Origin: Synergistales bacterium
GTDB lineage: Bacteria > Synergistota > Synergistia > Synergistales > Aminiphilaceae
DNA: 64,000 nucleotides
NCBI GenBank assembly: GCA_021736445.1
Contig: JAIPGA010000003.1
Coordinates: forward strand, 1 to 64,000
Reading direction: 5' to 3'
In this document: positions 61,749 through 64,000 of the stretch, piece by piece
How the letters are laid out: every line of letters starts with the position of its first letter
How positions within the stretch are numbered: position 1 is the first letter of the stretch
The notes under the pieces: generated by a model
Told to the model about the DNA's origin: nothing
Database searches by the model: none
The model's input: the letters and a program-made list of their open reading frames with translations, nothing else
Position numbers and translations under genes: made by a program

Positions 61749-62806
61749 TATCTCTCATCCCTTCCTGTTGACGCATCCAGCTCTTCGAGGCGACTGTCGA
61801 TATCGGCACTCTCCTCTTCCGGGGCCTCCTGAGCGGCCTCCATCCCCGCCGTCTCCAGAGAGCTCTGCAATCCCTCCGGTACGGGGAAGGTCTCGGTCTC
61901 CACAGCGTGCTTCGTCTCCAGGTAGAACATGGTCCCCTCGGGCAGTTCCTTATCCTCGCCGCGGACAAAAAAACCGCCGGCCAGGCCGACAGGCCCCAGA
62001 AGGGCCAGCCCGACCATGCTCGTGCCCGCCGCCGCCACCACACTCTTGTCCGCCTCGGCGGCCTTCTTGGCCCTGTCTCCAACCGTCACGGGAATCACCG
62101 TCGGGCCCAGCGGAGCCAGCTCCCTGAACCGAACGTTGATCTCCGCAGAGCGGCCGAAACTCCTGGGCTGTTTGACCTCCGAGATCTCTCCGTAGACCAG
62201 GCTCCCCGCCGGGGCAACAAGGTGGGTGTCCTTAGCCAGACTCCCCACGAGGCTCATGGTCACCACGTCCCCCTTCTGGGCCGTGGAAGGCGAAAGACTC
62301 TCATTCAGTCTTACCTTGAGAAGCGTCCCGGCATCAACACGCCGTTTCTCCCAGCCCACGGCGTCCCCGAAGAGCAGGTTCATCAGCCGTTCCAGCCGCA
62401 TGGCAAGGGGCTTCGACGGTCGGCTGGTTCCGCTGATCTCCTCTTCCAGCCGCTGGACCCGCTGCATCAGGGGTTTACGCGGGTAGCAGCGCTGGTTGAT
62501 GGCCCATTCGGCCACATCGACCTTGAAAAGCAGCGACGGCTGCGATGCCGATCCCGTGCGCAGAAAATCGAGCAGCGCCTGCTGCCGTTCGGCGATGCTC
62601 CCGGGAAGCTCCCTGCCGAACAGATCCTTCTCCACCTTGGCCAGCCGCGGAAGCAGACCGCCCGACGCCACTGATCCGTAGACCGTGGTCTCTACGCTGT
62701 TCAGTACCTGAAGGGGCTGCCGTTCGGTATCCTGCGCACACACCGCCGGGGTCGCCGGCAGCATTGCCGCCGCAACCAGCGCAAGAACAATCCCTAGACC
62801 TTTCAA
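61748..62806 (-). CDS. Exported beta-domain protein, function unknown
   Basis: A 352-aa protein with a signal peptide (about 1-24, ending PAVCAQ). A helical region (about 50-150) includes LPRLAKVEKDLFGRELPGS and PLAMRLERLMNLLFGDA. A beta domain (about 157-290) follows with DAGTLLKVRLNESLSPSTAQ, KGDVVTMSLVGSL and VAPAGSLVYGEISEVKQPRS; this loosely recalls the beta domain of VirB10/TrbI-like proteins but lacks their context. An acidic tail closes the protein. TTG 62806 overlaps the pyrG stop (TTGA) with GGAG nine bases upstream. Confidence 0.8.
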   Translation of the reverse strand: MKGLGIVLALVAAAMLPATPAVCAQDTERQPLQVLNSVETTVYGSVASGGLLPRLAKVEKDLFGRELPGSIAERQQALLDFLRTGSASQPSLLFKVDVAEWAINQRCYPRKPLMQRVQRLEEEISGTSRPSKPLAMRLERLMNLLFGDAVGWEKRRVDAGTLLKVRLNESLSPSTAQKGDVVTMSLVGSLAKDTHLVAPAGSLVYGEISEVKQPRSFGRSAEINVRFRELAPLGPTVIPVTVGDRAKKAAEADKSVVAAAGTSMVGLALLGPVGLAGGFFVRGEDKELPEGTMFYLETKHAVETETFPVPEGLQSSLETAGMEAAQEAPEEESADIDSRLEELDASTGRDER

Positions 62807-64000
62807 CGCATCACGCTCCTCTCTGTTGCATAGGGTTCTCTCCTTCCGGCGGCTGCCACGAAATCCCGAAAGAGAGGGTGGGGACGCACCGGCCGCGAGG
62901 TGAACTCGGGATGGAACTGCACCCCCACAAACCAGGGGTGATCCACAAGCTCCACAATCTCTACAAGATCGTATCCCTCACAGATCCCCGCGGCCACCAT
63001 ACCGGCCTCGGCAAGCTGCCCCCGGTACCCGTTGTTCAGCTCGTACCGGTGCCGGTGCCGTTCGGCAATAACCTCCTCCGCATAGGCCTTCCCTGCCCTG
63101 GTCCCGGCAACGAGACGGCAATTGTAGGCTCCCAGCCGCATGGTCCCCCCCAGATCACGGATCTTCTTCTGCTCTTCCATCAGATGGATCACCGGGTTCG
63201 GGGTTCCGGGATCGAACTCCACGCTATGGGCGGCCGCGATACCACAGACATTCCTGGCAAACTCCACCACCGCCACCTGCATACCCAGACAGAGGCCCAG
63301 ATAGGGGACCCCCTGCTCCCGGGCGAACCCCGCCGCGGCGATCTTTCCTTCGGCTCCACGCGTGCCGAACCCGCCGGGAACGAGGATTCCCTGGACACCC
63401 TTGAGCAAAGCTTCCGCGCCTTCCTCTTCCACATCCTCGGCCTCCACGTGGCGCAGACGGATATTCACGCTGCTCGCCACGCCGGCGTGGTGCAGCGCTT
63501 CCACGACACTCAGATAGGCATCCTTGTGGCTCACATATTTGCCCACCATGGCGATCTCCACGACCCGCTCCGCCGAGGCGGCGCGCTCCACAAAGCTTCT
63601 CCAGTCGTCCATGGAGGGTTCGCAGCCCCGCTCCATCTCCAGGTGATCCAGGACCAGCGTGTCGAACTGCTGCTCACAGAGGGTGAGGGGAACCTCGTAG
63701 ATGCTTCGGGCGTCCAGCTCCTCCACAACGGCACGTTTGCGGACGTTACAGAAGAGCGCGATCTTGTCGCGGATATCCTCGACCAAAGAATAGCGGGAAC
63801 GGCAGACGATGACATCCGGCTGAATACCGATACGCCGCAGTTCATTGACGCTGTGCTGGGTGGGTTTGGTTTTCAGCTCCCCCGCCGCAGCGATGTAGGG
63901 CACCAGCGTAACATGGCAGAAGAGCGTGTTCTCCCTGCCCACCCGTGCGGCGAGCTGCCGGATCGCCTCCAGGTAGGGCAGTCCCTCGATGTCGCCCACG
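62803..64000 (-). CDS. pyrG: CTP synthase, C-terminal part (runs off right edge)
   Basis: Converts UTP to CTP with glutamine and ATP. About 399 codons are visible; the N-terminal start lies beyond position 64000. The end of the amidoligase domain is present (RSRYSLVEDIRDKIALFCNV, VEIAMVGKYVSHKDAY). The full glutaminase domain follows, with catalytic Cys in YLGLCLGMQVAVVEFA, the GGFGTRGAEGKI loop, and His-Glu in GVQFHPEFTSRP. Its stop overlaps the next gene start, coupling pyrG to the exported-protein/Lpt genes. Confidence 0.98.
   Translation of the reverse strand, partial: VGDIEGLPYLEAIRQLAARVGRENTLFCHVTLVPYIAAAGELKTKPTQHSVNELRRIGIQPDVIVCRSRYSLVEDIRDKIALFCNVRKRAVVEELDARSIYEVPLTLCEQQFDTLVLDHLEMERGCEPSMDDWRSFVERAASAERVVEIAMVGKYVSHKDAYLSVVEALHHAGVASSVNIRLRHVEAEDVEEEGAEALLKGVQGILVPGGFGTRGAEGKIAAAGFAREQGVPYLGLCLGMQVAVVEFARNVCGIAAAHSVEFDPGTPNPVIHLMEEQKKIRDLGGTMRLGAYNCRLVAGTRAGKAYAEEVIAERHRHRYELNNGYRGQLAEAGMVAAGICEGYDLVEIVELVDHPWFVGVQFHPEFTSRPVRPHPLFRDFVAAAGRREPYATERSVMR

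Overview
The window is a GC-rich bacterial chromosome segment packed with housekeeping genes. Fifty-one protein genes and one tRNA gene fill it almost without gaps. All but two protein genes (49583-50068 and greA) are on the minus strand. The gene content points to a diderm with a Firmicutes-like regulatory toolkit. It has LPS-export genes (lptA, lptB, lptC-like and a compact lptD-like gene), murJ and the Min/Mre systems, but also a perfect CIRCE operator, a T-box leader, Rex, RqcP and a K+-dependent membrane pyrophosphatase. This combination, with the order yajC-secD-secF-recJ-relA-dtd and radC-mreBCD-minCDE-rodA, fits the Synergistota best. That placement is inference from content, not from a phylogeny.

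Region 1 (1-1987): the 5' part of rpoB, preceded by tRNA-Leu(CAG) with its own promoter and terminator; the rpoB promoter -35 sits inside that terminator hairpin. Region 2 (2047-29143): an unbroken same-strand run of 24 genes with no gap over 63 bp. In transcription order it holds a small helical protein gene, recJ, relA, dtd, a metallo-hydrolase gene, radC, mreB, mreC, mreD, mrdA, minC, minD, minE, rodA, a radical-SAM gene, a DUF2344 gene, rng, smc, trmN, rsmI, metG, tatD, tgt and sua5. It joins stringent response, cell shape, division-site placement, chromosome condensation and tRNA modification. Region 3 (29149-32031): yajC-secD-secF, with a promoter, an internal terminator-like hairpin and an end terminator. 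Region 4 (32066-34890): ridA-rex and rqcP-eno. Region 5 (34923-40118): dnaG-rpoD and hppA with its promoter.

Region 6 (40165-44680): guaA-rnr-mobB. Region 7 (44718-46829): groS-groL under CIRCE. Region 8 (46922-49519): murJ-tsaD. Then comes a lone plus-strand hydrogenase-maturation-protease-like gene (49583-50068). Region 9 (50041-56108): a threonine T-box leader followed by thrC-thrB-lysC-asd-lptA-lptB. Region 10: greA on the plus strand. Region 11 (56815-64000): pyrG (cut by the right edge), three uncharacterised exported proteins, lptC-like, lptD-like and ddl.

I saw no insertion sequence, prophage, CRISPR array, rRNA, defence system or other clearly foreign segment. The most open questions are the three exported proteins tied to the Lpt genes (60090-62806), the linkage of Lpt genes to a threonine T-box, the orphan hydrogenase-protease-like gene, and the layered control signals (promoter inside terminator, yajC/secD hairpin, inverted repeat on the groES promoter). 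Coordinates and translations were read by eye; family names come from motif recognition, not from searches.
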